Shown here: piece after piece, positions 9,002 through 17,232 of the stretch
Layout of the letters: the number at the start of each line of letters is the position of its first letter
How positions within the stretch are numbered: position 1 is the stretch's first letter
Assembly: GCF_000317105.1 (NCBI RefSeq)
Contig: NC_019693.1
Span: 7,007,227 to 7,071,226 of the forward strand
Length of the DNA: 64,000 nucleotides
Direction: 5' to 3'
Source: Oscillatoria acuminata PCC 6304
GTDB lineage: Bacteria > Cyanobacteriota > Cyanobacteriia > Cyanobacteriales > Laspinemataceae
Notes under the pieces: model-generated
Told to the model about the DNA's origin: nothing
What the model saw: the letters and a program-made list of their open reading frames with translations, nothing else
Databases searched by the model: none
Made by a program: the position numbers and the translations under genes

Positions 9002-9495
9002 AAAAAAACTTTCAATTGTTGCTAAATTGTACACTGAGATTAAACCTACATTCCGCCGGTAAAATATGAGCGTAGGGAATATTCTCAAACTATGACAAAC
9101 ATAGCATCCAACGTTATTAGATAGGATTTTGAGCCGATCGCCTAGTCGTTTCTTCTGTGGTATGGCTGCTCTGAAAACCATGATTTCACCCTGGACGAAA
9201 AACCAGCACCTACAATCCAGGGGGCCACGGTTTGATTCAGTTTAATTTGTTGGAGTGCGGTAAGCGCAGCTATGCCGGAGGCGATCGCCTAGAAGAGTTG
9301 GTCGCGCTCTACACTGAACCCAACTTTTTTTAGGGTCAGGAATACACCGAATTGGACTTAATGAGGAGTGGCTATATAGCTAGTCTAAATCAGTTTGACA
9401 ATGGCTCCAAGACTGAAATTCCTGGAGTGCGAGCATCTTGCTCGCTATCTTTATGTCAAACTGATTTAGACGCGCTATAGCGGGAACTAATTCGG
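9002..9495. other. Intergenic region with miniature inverted-repeat element
   Basis: No gene is seen. The 19-bp string CCTACATTCCGCCGGTAAA at 9048-9066 recurs at 10147-10165 upstream of the broken paralogue. A 17-bp inverted repeat TCTAAATCAGTTTGACA (9384-9400, inverted at 9454-9470) encloses an inner hairpin GCGAGCA/TGCTCGC. This element interrupts the duplicated 3' flank relative to copy 1 and so was probably inserted after the duplication. Confidence 0.7.
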
Positions 9496-10011
9496 TCAGT
9501 CATCCGAATCTGGAACAATGGAATTTGTCAACGTTGATGCAACAGAAAGGTGATAATGCTTACCTATATCTTCCAGTTGAAAATCAACAATAAACCGTTT
9601 ATTTTTGGCAAAAAATTTCTGTTTTCGAGCCATTAGTTCGTTAATAATCGCTCGCGCCTCTTGTTGATCCAAGGTGTGATTCTCTTTCAAGGCCGCCTTG
9701 ATTAACTTATCCATCATGGATGGCCGCTCCTTCTCTGGGATAAGGGATAAGTTCCAGGCAACCACCGCAATGGTGAGCAACGTCTCCCGCTCATTCTGAT
9801 TCTCGGCAAACCCTACATAAGGCTCAACAAATGCCTCCAAAACTTCAGACATCTTGACTTCGCCTTTCGGATTCTTCATCAGACCCCCAAATTTGTCACC
9901 CAAAGGTCCTTTCTGGAGCTTTTTCTCCAACCTATCCAGTCCTTGTTGATGAATTTTGTCCGCCCGTTATTGCTTAAGAATTTCACCAAACCCTTTAGAT
10001 TTTCTCGCCAT
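9496..10011 (-). pseudogene. Paralogue of the 6361 gene, broken by a premature stop
   Basis: The frame from the ATG at 10009-10011 reads MARKSKGFGEILKQ and then meets TAA (9967-9969) where the intact copy has a Glu codon (GAA). Beyond the stop the frame continues without further damage as RADKIHQQGLDRLEKKLQKG to the natural end PDSDD. The GGAGGAG ribosome-binding site is kept. Either this is a young pseudogene, or translation restarts at the internal ATG at 9930 (MEKKLQKGPLGDKFGGLMKN), which has no clear ribosome-binding site. Function of the family is unknown. Confidence 0.7.
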
Positions 10012-10071
10012 AAAAATCTCCTCCATCGCTTGACGTTCATTTTATAGCATTTCTCATCTCAATCTGTACTC

Positions 10072-10122
10072 CCCTCACCCCAAACCCCTCTCCCAGAAAG
10101 GGAGAGGGGTTTGGGGTGAGGG
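10072..10122. repeat. Perfect 23-bp stem palindromic element
   Basis: The arms 10072-10094 and 10100-10122 are perfect complements (core CCCCAAACCCCTCTCCC) around AGAAA. Its flank TCCACCGAACCGCTATA, read on the other strand as TATAGCGGTTCGGTGGA, matches the flank of the element at 56951-57030, so the two belong to one dispersed family. Confidence 0.8.
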
Positions 10123-10314
10123 TGATTCCACCGAACCGCTATAACATCCTACATTCCGCCGGTAAAGGAGAATGTCGAGGCCAATCTGCGGCACTGGCAG
10201 CAGTTGATTCATGGGAACAGGTATGGTGAATCCGCAGTAAACGCTGGGGGTCGCTGGAGGCTATGCGATCGCCAGACGGTGGACGGGTGATCTGATTTAA
10301 CATGGGTCAGGTTT

Positions 10315-10337
10315 AAAATGATAATCATTATCATTTT
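10315..10337. promoter_or_regulatory. Fur box (perfect 23-bp palindrome)
   Basis: The palindrome has the core TGATAATCATTATCA flanked by A and T runs, with 11-bp arms and one central base. It agrees at 17 of 19 positions with the classical Fur consensus. No plus-strand gene follows for 2.5 kb, and on the minus strand the next start is the broken paralogue 304 bp away, so the site has no obvious target. It may be a remnant of an iron-regulated gene that was lost. Confidence 0.7.
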
Positions 10338-10381
10338 ATCATGGCGGGGATTGGGGAGAGTCCCGGTACCGTCACCCTTCA

Positions 10382-10438
10382 AGGAGTGGGAGCATCTGGC
10401 TCCACTTGAGGAGTAGGGAGCCAGATGCTCCCACTCCT
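10382..10438. terminator. Perfect 22-bp stem hairpin past the 3' end of nblB
   Basis: Arms 10382-10403 and 10417-10438 (core GAGTGGGAGCATCTGGCTCC) pair perfectly around a 13-base loop, 47 bp beyond the nblB stop. No T-run is present, so intrinsic termination is uncertain; it may equally be a dispersed palindrome. Confidence 0.45.
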
Positions 10439-10484
10439 GGATTTGAGAGTCCGACTGCTGGAAGACGGGCTATTATCGCCCCTC

Positions 10485-11162
10485 TTAAAGAGCAGTGCCA
10501 TCCGCTAATCGTTGCAGAGAGAGGGTTGCGGCTTCAGAAACTTGGAAATGACTATCTTTTTCCATGTATTTGAGAGCGGAGATGCTTTTGTCACTGGGGA
10601 GATGTCCCAAGGCTTCGGCGAGACGCTGACGCACCAGCCAATCCTGGGATTGGACAAAACGCAAAAGGCGCTCAACAGCTTCAATACATTTAATTTCCCC
10701 AAGAGCAGCGATCGCCGCTTGTTGCAACACGACTTCATCGCTATCCAAGGCACTGAGCAACACATCCTGAGCCCGAAGGTCCTTGAGATTTCCCAGAGAG
10801 ACTGCCGCACTAAAGCGCACCAGCCAATCGGTATCTTCATAGAATGCGCGGACTAAGGGTTCAAAGGCTCTTTCGTCTTCGAGATATCCCAAGGCACCGG
10901 CTGCACCAGCACGAATGCTGTAATCCGGTTCGCCTTCGAGGAGTTTTACCAGAATCGGAAAGGATTGTGCCGTCGCTTTAATGCCTAAGGCAAAGACAGC
11001 CATCGATCGCACTTGGAGGTTCTCATCATTGAGGAGTTTTTCGATAAAGGGGAAGGCATCCGCCGCCGGGACGTTCCGCAAGGAAGCCAAGCCTACCATG
11101 CGATCGCCGGAATTCTCACTGTCTAGCTTGAGGGCTATTTCTTCTAAACTTAACAGGGTCAT
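10485..11162 (-). CDS. nblB: HEAT-repeat protein, NblB-like (phycobilisome turnover)
   Basis: The start at 11160-11162 (MTLLSLEEIALKLDSENSGD) gives 225 residues, the usual NblB length; the longer open frame adds an unlikely N-terminus. The protein is built of about five HEAT/PBS-lyase repeats, for example VRSMAVFALGIKATAQSFPI, IRAGAAGALGYLEDERAFEP, VRFSAAVSLGNLKDLRAQDV and VRQRLAEALGHLPSDKSISA. NblB resembles the CpcE/CpcF bilin lyases and is needed for phycobilisome degradation in starved cyanobacteria, probably detaching bilins. Other HEAT-type lyases are possible, so the symbol is probable rather than certain. It is 126 bp downstream of the MFS gene on the same strand. Confidence 0.7.
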   Translation of the reverse strand: MTLLSLEEIALKLDSENSGDRMVGLASLRNVPAADAFPFIEKLLNDENLQVRSMAVFALGIKATAQSFPILVKLLEGEPDYSIRAGAAGALGYLEDERAFEPLVRAFYEDTDWLVRFSAAVSLGNLKDLRAQDVLLSALDSDEVVLQQAAIAALGEIKCIEAVERLLRFVQSQDWLVRQRLAEALGHLPSDKSISALKYMEKDSHFQVSEAATLSLQRLADGTAL

Positions 11163-11288
11163 AGATTCAGAAAATTTACATAACTTTACATTCACTTTTT
11201 TATTATAGAGCGAGGACCGTAGGATCGGGAGAAAATCGGCCCTCTTCAGGGAGGGATTTCCGAACTGGCGATCGCCCCACCTCATGGG

Positions 11289-12722
11289 TTATTCGGCATC
11301 CTTGACCGCAGCCTTGTGCTTCCGTTCATAAAGCTGTAATAAAATCGCCCCATGAACTTCCCGAGAGAGAGGATAAAAATAAGCCAAAATTAAACCCCCG
11401 ATTAAAAACAGGGTCGGTAAAGGCCCGATCGCCATGCGAATGGCGAACAAAGCCGACTCCGGTTGTTCAGGAATCGTGACACTGCCAGCGGATTCTATGA
11501 AACCTGACCATTTGAGAGTTTGTCCGACAAAGAAAATCCCCAAACCTAACCCGAGCTTTTGTAAAAAAACCATAAACGAATAGAAGATTCCTTCCCGACG
11601 TTGGCCGGTATTTAATTCATCTAAATCAATCACATCGGTGAGCATGGACCAAGGCACTAGATAAGCTGTTGCCACCCCTACACCGGCTAGGACGGCGAGA
11701 AAGAACATCACATCCGTGCGATCGCGGGGTAAAAAGAAGAGTCCCGCCTGAGCTATAATCCAAAACCCCATCCCCATAAAATAAACGGCTTTTCTCCCCA
11801 AAGATTGGCTAATCGCACTCCAGACAAATAGCATGATAATGGCCACAACTTGCACAATTAATGCCACTTCAAAAAAAGAATCGCGCCGCATCCAACTCAC
11901 GACAAAAAAGGGAATAACAGCAGTCGTTAATTGCAGTGCTAACCAAGAACAAAGATAAATCCCAATCACAAACTGAAACGGACGATTGCTCAGGGCAACT
12001 TTGAACTGAGAAATTAGGGATAAACTGCTCGGGGTTGAGGGGGGTTGATACCGTTCTTGGATGCCGAAAACGCACCAATAGAGGGGTAACATGGAAAGAA
12101 TCGCACAAATGCCGCCTAGGATGAGATACATCTGTTTGGGGTCCGGAATCAGTTGACTCAAGACCACACCCAAAATAAGAGCTAAGATACTCCCACCAAT
12201 AGAGAAGGCAAACCGAAAGCTGTTGAGACTGGTGCGCTCGTTGTAATCCTGAGTGATCTCGGGGGTGAGGGCTGTATAAGGGAGATTGACTGCGGTGTAA
12301 GCGGTTTGGAACAAGATACTCACCCCGACATAATAGGCGAACAGCGCCCACTTATTTAGGTCGGGGTCGGTGCTGAAGTGAGGCACTAACCAATAGAGGA
12401 AAAAAGACAGCCCAAAGGGCAAGGAGCCAAAAAGCATCCACGATCGCCTGCGTCCCCAGCGAGACTGGGTGCGATCGCTCAACATCCCAATGATTGGGTC
12501 ATTGATGGCATCCCACACCTTCCCAATCATCAGGACCGTTCCTGCTAATCCGGGGTCTAAACCCGCCACCTCCGTTAAAAAGATTAGCAGGGTAAACGAG
12601 ATTAAAATCGTGGTGATCCCAGCCCCCATATCTCCAGCGCCATAAGCCAGTTTCGTGGAGAGCCTGAGTTTTTCGTGCTGGGATCTGTCGGAAGCTGGAT
12701 CGGAAGGGGACGAGTGATTCAT
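11289..12722 (-). CDS. MFS transporter of the GPH (sugar:cation symporter) type
   Basis: The 477-residue membrane protein has about twelve hydrophobic segments. The N-terminal signature LAYGAGDMGAGITTILISFT, followed by GKVWDAINDPIIGMLSDRTQ and RWGRRRSWMLFG, is the motif of the glycoside-pentoside-hexuronide symporters related to melibiose permease. These bring in sugars with H+ or Na+, but many cyanobacterial members have unknown substrates. The middle loop and DVIDLDELNTGQRREGIFYS also fit the family. It may share a transcript with nblB downstream. Divergent from the phosphoribosyltransferase gene, with about 200 bp between them. Confidence 0.85.
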   Translation of the reverse strand: MNHSSPSDPASDRSQHEKLRLSTKLAYGAGDMGAGITTILISFTLLIFLTEVAGLDPGLAGTVLMIGKVWDAINDPIIGMLSDRTQSRWGRRRSWMLFGSLPFGLSFFLYWLVPHFSTDPDLNKWALFAYYVGVSILFQTAYTAVNLPYTALTPEITQDYNERTSLNSFRFAFSIGGSILALILGVVLSQLIPDPKQMYLILGGICAILSMLPLYWCVFGIQERYQPPSTPSSLSLISQFKVALSNRPFQFVIGIYLCSWLALQLTTAVIPFFVVSWMRRDSFFEVALIVQVVAIIMLFVWSAISQSLGRKAVYFMGMGFWIIAQAGLFFLPRDRTDVMFFLAVLAGVGVATAYLVPWSMLTDVIDLDELNTGQRREGIFYSFMVFLQKLGLGLGIFFVGQTLKWSGFIESAGSVTIPEQPESALFAIRMAIGPLPTLFLIGGLILAYFYPLSREVHGAILLQLYERKHKAAVKDAE

Positions 12723-12920
12723 GGACTTTGTTTTTTCCGGGGAAAGAGTGTGGCAGGGTTACTGCAATTGCTGGAAGAGGACAACAAGCGCCCGTGACGA
12801 TACAAATTTCAGCGGCGCTTTTCTGTATTGTGGCATACGATACAGCCCGTAAATTATATGCTATCGTTATCTATTGCCTTAGTTCGTGCTTCCTGTTGCT
12901 ACTGTTGGAAAAATTGCCCT

Positions 12921-13442
12921 ATGCGTGACCTTCATATCGGTTGGTCCGAGTACCACCAAAAAATAGAGCAGCTTGCGGTCCAAATTTATCAGTCCAATTG
13001 GCATTTTGACCAGATCGTTTGTATTGCCAAAGGCGGACTGCGGGTCGGGGATATCCTCGCCCGAATTTACGATCGCCCGTTAGGGATTTTATCTACAGCC
13101 TCTTATGGGGGTGCAAAAGGCCAACACCGAAGCGCCTTGAAGATTGCCCGCCACTTAACGGCGATCGGCGATACCCTCGGCCCTCATGTGTTATTGGTAG
13201 ATGACCTGGTAGATACGGGAATTTCCCTCAAGGAAACCAAACATTGGCTGAATTCCCATTATGAAAATCAGATCCAGGAGATTCGCACCGCAGTCCTCTG
13301 GTATAAAGTTTGTTCGGAGATTAAACCGGATTATTATGTCGATTACTTAACGGATAATCCTTGGATTCATCAACCCTTTGAAGGATATGAACAACTCACC
13401 CCGGAGCAACTGGCTCAGAGCTATCAAACGATCGCAAGTTAA
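12921..13442 (+). CDS. Purine-type phosphoribosyltransferase
   Basis: The likely start is the ATG at 12921 (MRDLHIGWSEYHQKIEQLAV), giving 173 residues; the upstream extension is Cys-rich and not family-like. The PRPP-binding motif VLLVDDLVDTG is present at about residues 90-100, with the hood region IVCIAKGGLRVGDILARIYD before it and WYKVCSEIKPDYYVDY after it. This arrangement matches hypoxanthine/xanthine/guanine phosphoribosyltransferases. Such enzymes salvage purine bases with PRPP in the cytoplasm. Exact base preference cannot be read from the sequence. The gene stands alone, and a dispersed palindromic element begins directly at its stop codon. Confidence 0.82.
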   Translation: MRDLHIGWSEYHQKIEQLAVQIYQSNWHFDQIVCIAKGGLRVGDILARIYDRPLGILSTASYGGAKGQHRSALKIARHLTAIGDTLGPHVLLVDDLVDTGISLKETKHWLNSHYENQIQEIRTAVLWYKVCSEIKPDYYVDYLTDNPWIHQPFEGYEQLTPEQLAQSYQTIAS

Positions 13443-13443
13443 T

Positions 13444-13579
13444 CCAGGATGGGAGCATCTCAATTTGTTCAAGAGACCTAACCCCCCAGCCCCCTTCCCT
13501 CTTAGGGAAGGGGGAGAAAGAGGGCTGGGAGGTTAGCTCAGACTGGTTTTTAGGCAACATTGAGATGCTCCCATCCTGG
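13444..13579. repeat. Palindromic element, family A copy 1
   Basis: Terminal inverted repeats of 21 bp (CCAGGATGGGAGCATCTCAAT at the left, its complement at 13559-13579) enclose a hairpin-rich centre containing ACCCCCCAGCCCCCTTCCC. It starts two bases after the stop codon of the phosphoribosyltransferase and could act as its terminator. Related copies lie at 13691-13870, 15183-15311, 55892-55950 and 60272-60381. Confidence 0.85.
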
Positions 13580-13690
13580 ATAACGAATTTAGGGCGAAAA
13601 TTGTCGGTAAAATTCTCCGGGGCAGGACTTACGAAATTACCTAAATGTAGGGTGAAGTCCCGAATCGACCCTACATTATTACATTATTAG

Positions 13691-13870
13691 GAAGCATCTC
13701 AATGTTGCCTAAAAACCAGTCGGACCTCTCCTAAGGCCCTCTCCTAAGAGGAGAGGGAGAATAAGAAAATTTTTTGATTGTTGGAGGAGGAAATAAATCT
13801 CTTGCCCCCCCTTCCCTCTTAGGGAAGGGGGCTGGGGGGTTAGGTCTCTTGAACAAATTGAAATACTCCC
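13691..13870. repeat. Palindromic element, family A copy 2 (longer, diverged)
   Basis: Starts GAAGCATCTCAATGTTGCC and ends CAAATTGAAATACTCCCC, with the family centre GGGAAGGGGGCTGGGGGG inside. About 50 bp longer than copy 1 and with mismatched ends, so older. Between copies 1 and 2 (13580-13690) no gene is seen. Confidence 0.75.
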
Positions 13871-13917
13871 CATTATTATTACGAATCATCCTTAAATTGA
13901 GGGAGTTTGGAGACCGC

Positions 13918-14889
13918 TCAAACCGTGGGAATTCCAAACATTAAGACCCAAATCGGTAGGGTGACTAATAAGCCCACGGAACCGAGTCCCAGGGCAGTCA
14001 CAGCTAAATCGCGATCGAGATTGTAGGTTTCTGCTAGGACTAGGGTGGCAAAGGCTGGAGGCATGGCTGTTTGTAGCACCAGAATCAGTAATGCAGGGCG
14101 ATCGAGTCCCCAGAAAGACAGGATAATGCCGAGGAACAAGGGCACAATCAGCATTTTAATCACGAGACTGACCGAGGCGGGTTTGACACTACTCCAAGAG
14201 TGTAATTGGCTCAGTCTCATACCACAGAGAATCAGCGACAAGGCGATCGCACTCCAAGCAAACCCTTGTAAACCGTCTTCCAACAGCGGCGGTAGGGGGA
14301 TATCTCGCACCAATAACCCCAACCCTAAACTCCAGAGGGTGGGATTGTAGAGAATGGCATGGATAAACTGTTTGTAACTTTTCGACCCTTCTCCAAACCG
14401 CGCCGCTAATATGGCCCCTAAGCCATAAGCCCCGATCACGGTCCCCAACAAATCATAAAATAGCGCCCAGGCAAAATATTGTTCTCCCACTAATGCCAAA
14501 GCGACGGGATAGCCAATAAAGCCCGTATTACCGACCATTGTCGAAAGGACAAAACTGCCTTGGGTTGGTTGATGGGACCATAGGGATGATGACCCCGCTT
14601 CTAGGGAAGCAGAACCGGGATTGGTTTTACTCCTGAGCCAGATCCAACTGAGTCCCACTCCCAGTAGAATTGCCACCCAGGCGATCGCCGGTGCTAACCA
14701 GATGGAACCCGACAAATCCGATCGGCGCACGAAGGCAATCACCCCAACGGGAACGCCAATCCAAAACAGAAATTTACCGATATAAAGCGGGATTTTGGGG
14801 GGCAGCAGCCGACCGAGAATAAATCCCAATAACGCTAATCCACCGAGTTGGAGGTACAGTTTTAGGAGTTGACTTCCCAGAACGAGCAT
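13918..14889 (-). CDS. AEC family permease
   Basis: The 323-residue protein is hydrophobic with about ten membrane segments, starting MLVLGSQLLKLYLQLGGLAL. Segments such as TMVGNTGFIGYPVALALVGE and LQTAMPPAFATLVLAETYNL are typical of the auxin efflux carrier/malate permease family (AEC), whose bacterial members move organic acids or related compounds across the inner membrane. Substrate cannot be predicted. It is a single-gene unit flanked on both sides by family A palindromic elements. Confidence 0.85.
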   Translation of the reverse strand: MLVLGSQLLKLYLQLGGLALLGFILGRLLPPKIPLYIGKFLFWIGVPVGVIAFVRRSDLSGSIWLAPAIAWVAILLGVGLSWIWLRSKTNPGSASLEAGSSSLWSHQPTQGSFVLSTMVGNTGFIGYPVALALVGEQYFAWALFYDLLGTVIGAYGLGAILAARFGEGSKSYKQFIHAILYNPTLWSLGLGLLVRDIPLPPLLEDGLQGFAWSAIALSLILCGMRLSQLHSWSSVKPASVSLVIKMLIVPLFLGIILSFWGLDRPALLILVLQTAMPPAFATLVLAETYNLDRDLAVTALGLGSVGLLVTLPIWVLMFGIPTV

Positions 14890-15524
14890 AATAATTTAAG
14901 GGAGGATTAGTTTTCATTGAGTTGGGGGGTTATTCCCTCATTCAAACGAGTGTTTTAACGCCGTCTCAATGGGCGGGATAACGGTGCCGTGGCACATTCC
15001 AATTCAAACGCCACTGGACCGACTCTCAACGGTGAAATTAAGAGCCAATCATGCAGCCATTTGGGATTCATATTGCCATAAAACCAAGAGGGGCGTCCGT
15101 AGCACTTGACGCTAAACGGGGGGATTTTTGTCATGGGTTGTGGGTCCTGGGTCACGGGTCCCTGGTCCCTGGACAAATGACAGGGAGCATCTCAATTTTG
15201 CCTAAAAACCAGTCTGACCTCTCCCCAAACCCCTCCCCCTTCCGGCTCCCCCTTCCCTCTTAGGGAAGGGGGCTGGGGGGTTAGGTCTCTTGAACAAATT
15301 GAGATGCTCCCAAATGACAAATGACAAACAACCAATGACCCATGACAAATGACCCTAGTTGGTCCCGATCTACAAGGATTCGGTAGAATGCTTTTTTAAC
15401 CCTATAGGGGAGTAGGAAAGCTCAACCTCCGACGGAGGAACCGTCCAAGGAGCCATCCCCGCTTCTGCCGCTGTTCAGTATCATAGTTTAGGGAATCCGA
15501 GTCAATCTGTTAGGAGTCGAGTCA
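14890..15524. other. Gene-free region, 635 bp, with a family A palindromic element
   Basis: A minus-strand open frame at 14955-15176 has no recognisable family features and is not called. Around 15160-15180 and 15312-15355 there are short tandem tracts of the TGACAAATGAC type. The right end contains the promoter and ribosome-binding site of the VanY-like gene. Confidence 0.6.
15183..15311. repeat. Palindromic element, family A copy 3
   Basis: Ends are GGGAGCATCTCAATTTT and AAATTGAGATGCTCCC. The centre carries CCCTTCCCTCTTAGGGAAGG. It is inverted in its inner half relative to copy 1. Confidence 0.8.
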
Positions 15525-16358
15525 TTGAATAAGGCAACTGTGTCGGGACAAGCGTCGAAAACCTCGACATTTATGGGGGAGGACATTCCTCAAGCGGTTA
15601 GAGATACCTCCGAAAACGTCTCTACGGTTCAGGGGTCCAAATCGGTCAAATGGATTGTAATTGCCGTGATTGCCGGGACAGTCGCCCTAATCGCAGGGGT
15701 CCTGGTGGCATGGCAGGGGGGAATGTTGGGACTCCTGAATAACTCGGAGGTGGCTCAAACTGAACAAACTGAGGCCCCGGACTCTAATGCCACTGAGGAC
15801 CCAAACGCCCCGACAACAGAGACGTTACTGGGTCATTTCCCCTATAAAGAAGCCTCTACCGAAGACCTTCAGCCGATTTCCAGTGATGGAAGAATCTTGA
15901 TGCGGCAAGCTGCCGCTAGAGCGTTTTTGGATATGAAAGAGGCGGCGCGATCTCAAGGGGTGTATCTGGTGCCGATTTCTGGATTTCGCACCGAGGAAGA
16001 CCAGAAATATTTGTTTTTTGAGGTCAAAGCGCAACGGGGACAGGTGGCAATGGAACGCGCCGAAGTCAGCGCCCCTCCAGGGTATAGCGAACATCATACC
16101 GGCTATGCAGTCGATATTGGGGATGCCAATCTTCCGGCGACGGATTTGAGTCCGAACTTTGAAAATACCCCGGCTTTCCAATGGATGGAAGAGAATGCGG
16201 CCTATTATAGTTTTGAGCTATCCTTTCCGAAAGGAAATACTCAAGGGGTGAGTTATGAACCCTGGCATTGGAGATTTGTCGGCGATCGCGACAGTCTGGA
16301 AACCTTTTATAAAGCCCGAACCCAGGAAGTCCAGGAAGTCGAAGAGACTCAACCCTAA
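15525..16358 (+). CDS. Membrane-anchored D-alanyl-D-alanine carboxypeptidase, VanY family (M15B), TTG start
   Basis: The start is a TTG at 15525 with TAGGAG ten bases upstream; the first in-frame ATG (17 codons on) has no ribosome-binding site. The 277-residue protein has a single membrane segment at about 45-72 (WIVIAVIAGTVALIAGVLVA), an acidic linker and the M15 peptidase domain. Catalytic signatures are SGFRTEEDQ, SEHHTGYAVD (zinc His and Asp) and PWHWRFV (zinc His). VanY-type enzymes trim the terminal D-Ala from peptidoglycan precursors or mature stems in the periplasm. The topology places the domain outside the inner membrane. Next gene starts 64 bp on. Confidence 0.88.
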   Translation: MNKATVSGQASKTSTFMGEDIPQAVRDTSENVSTVQGSKSVKWIVIAVIAGTVALIAGVLVAWQGGMLGLLNNSEVAQTEQTEAPDSNATEDPNAPTTETLLGHFPYKEASTEDLQPISSDGRILMRQAAARAFLDMKEAARSQGVYLVPISGFRTEEDQKYLFFEVKAQRGQVAMERAEVSAPPGYSEHHTGYAVDIGDANLPATDLSPNFENTPAFQWMEENAAYYSFELSFPKGNTQGVSYEPWHWRFVGDRDSLETFYKARTQEVQEVEETQP

Positions 16359-16421
16359 CGGAATTTTCCGGAGTCCTGATTATCCTCCACTTTTGCTCCT
16401 CCCCATCTTGACCCTTAAATT

Positions 16422-17114
16422 ATGAGTCAAACAGCGCTTAATCTGGTTGCCATTTCGGTTTTTTTGATGACCCTTTCCGTATTGCTCGGACCTATCTTAG
16501 AGATATCTCCTCTGATTGGGGCGATCGCCACCGCCAGTCTCTTAGGATTTTTTACCCTCGATACCCTAGGTTGGCAAGGCAAAGGTGCAAACCTCATCGT
16601 TGATGTTTTTGCCGGAATGTCCCCAGATCATCGATCGCGGGTATTGCGTCATGAAGCCGGTCATTTTTTAGTCGCCTATTTGTTAGAAATTCCCATCACC
16701 GGCTATGCCTTAAATGCCTGGGAAGCCTTTAAACAAGGCCAATCCGCTGGGGGTGGGGTGCAATTTGACGATCAAGAACTCCTCGCCGAACTCCAACAAG
16801 GCAGTCTCTCGGCCCAATTATTTGACCGATACTGCATCGTCTGGATGGCGGGTATTGCCGCTGAAACTTTAACGTATGAGCGTGCTGAAGGCGGTGCAGA
16901 AGACAGAACCAAATTAAAAGCAATTTTGGCCCAAAATCGCAAATCTGCCACGGATGCTCAACTCAAGGAACGATGGGCCATTTTGCAAGCCAAGACCCTG
17001 ATAGAATCCAATTTAGATGCCTATCAATCTTTAGTAACCGCAATGGAACAGCGATTAGCAGTGAGTGAGTGTTATCAAATTTTAGGCAGTCGGATTCCCA
17101 TTAAGGCAGAGTAA
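16422..17114 (+). CDS. FtsH-like (M41) membrane zinc peptidase without AAA domain
   Basis: The 230-residue protein has two membrane segments within the first 50 residues (NLVAISVFLMTLSVLLGPIL and LIGAIATASLLGFFTLDTLG) and then the metalloprotease motif HEAGH in RSRVLRHEAGHFLVAYLLEI. The peptidase-domain remainder includes WMAGIAAETLTYERAEGGAE, which resembles the third-ligand region of FtsH. No ATPase domain is present, so this is the stand-alone peptidase-like family annotated in cyanobacteria as ATP-dependent Zn protease. Its substrate is unknown and activity without an AAA partner is uncertain. Convergent with the M48 protease gene. Confidence 0.8.
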   Translation: MSQTALNLVAISVFLMTLSVLLGPILEISPLIGAIATASLLGFFTLDTLGWQGKGANLIVDVFAGMSPDHRSRVLRHEAGHFLVAYLLEIPITGYALNAWEAFKQGQSAGGGVQFDDQELLAELQQGSLSAQLFDRYCIVWMAGIAAETLTYERAEGGAEDRTKLKAILAQNRKSATDAQLKERWAILQAKTLIESNLDAYQSLVTAMEQRLAVSECYQILGSRIPIKAE

Positions 17115-17183
17115 GCGATTTAATTCTCATCAAGGGAGAAAAAATCCTGATAAATAATCTAATCAATACCCCATTTTTCCCCT

Positions 17184-17217
17184 GTTCATAGTAACGACTG
17201 AACTCGTTACTATGAAC
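17184..17217. terminator. Hairpin between convergent protease genes
   Basis: GTTCATAGTAACGA (17184-17197) and its complement (17204-17217) form a 14-bp perfect stem with a six-base loop, midway between the two convergent stops. No strong T-run follows on either strand, so terminator function is probable from position only. Confidence 0.5.
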
Positions 17218-17232
17218 TAAGAAAATTTATCC

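Larger units (their letters stand above)
9313..10220. repeat. Segmental duplication, copy 2
   Basis: Second copy of the segment at 6234-6985, in the same orientation. It has acquired an about 90-bp palindromic insertion in the 3' flank (9384-9470), a nonsense codon in the gene and another hairpin element (10072-10122) in the 5' flank. Confidence 0.8.
10012..10484. other. Intergenic region with two long perfect hairpins and a Fur box
   Basis: No intact gene is seen in these 473 bp. Contents are a 23-bp stem at 10072-10122, an orphan Fur box at 10315-10337 and a 22-bp stem at 10382-10438 near the 3' end of nblB. Confidence 0.7.

Noticed and set aside
9002-9181. 60-codon N-terminal extension of the calcium-binding protein
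   Set aside because: It runs through a sequence repeated at 10147-10165 and is not part of the family, so a later start was chosen.
14955-15176. Minus-strand open frame of 73 codons between the AEC and VanY-like genes
   Set aside because: No ribosome-binding site, no family features and it partly overlaps low-complexity sequence.
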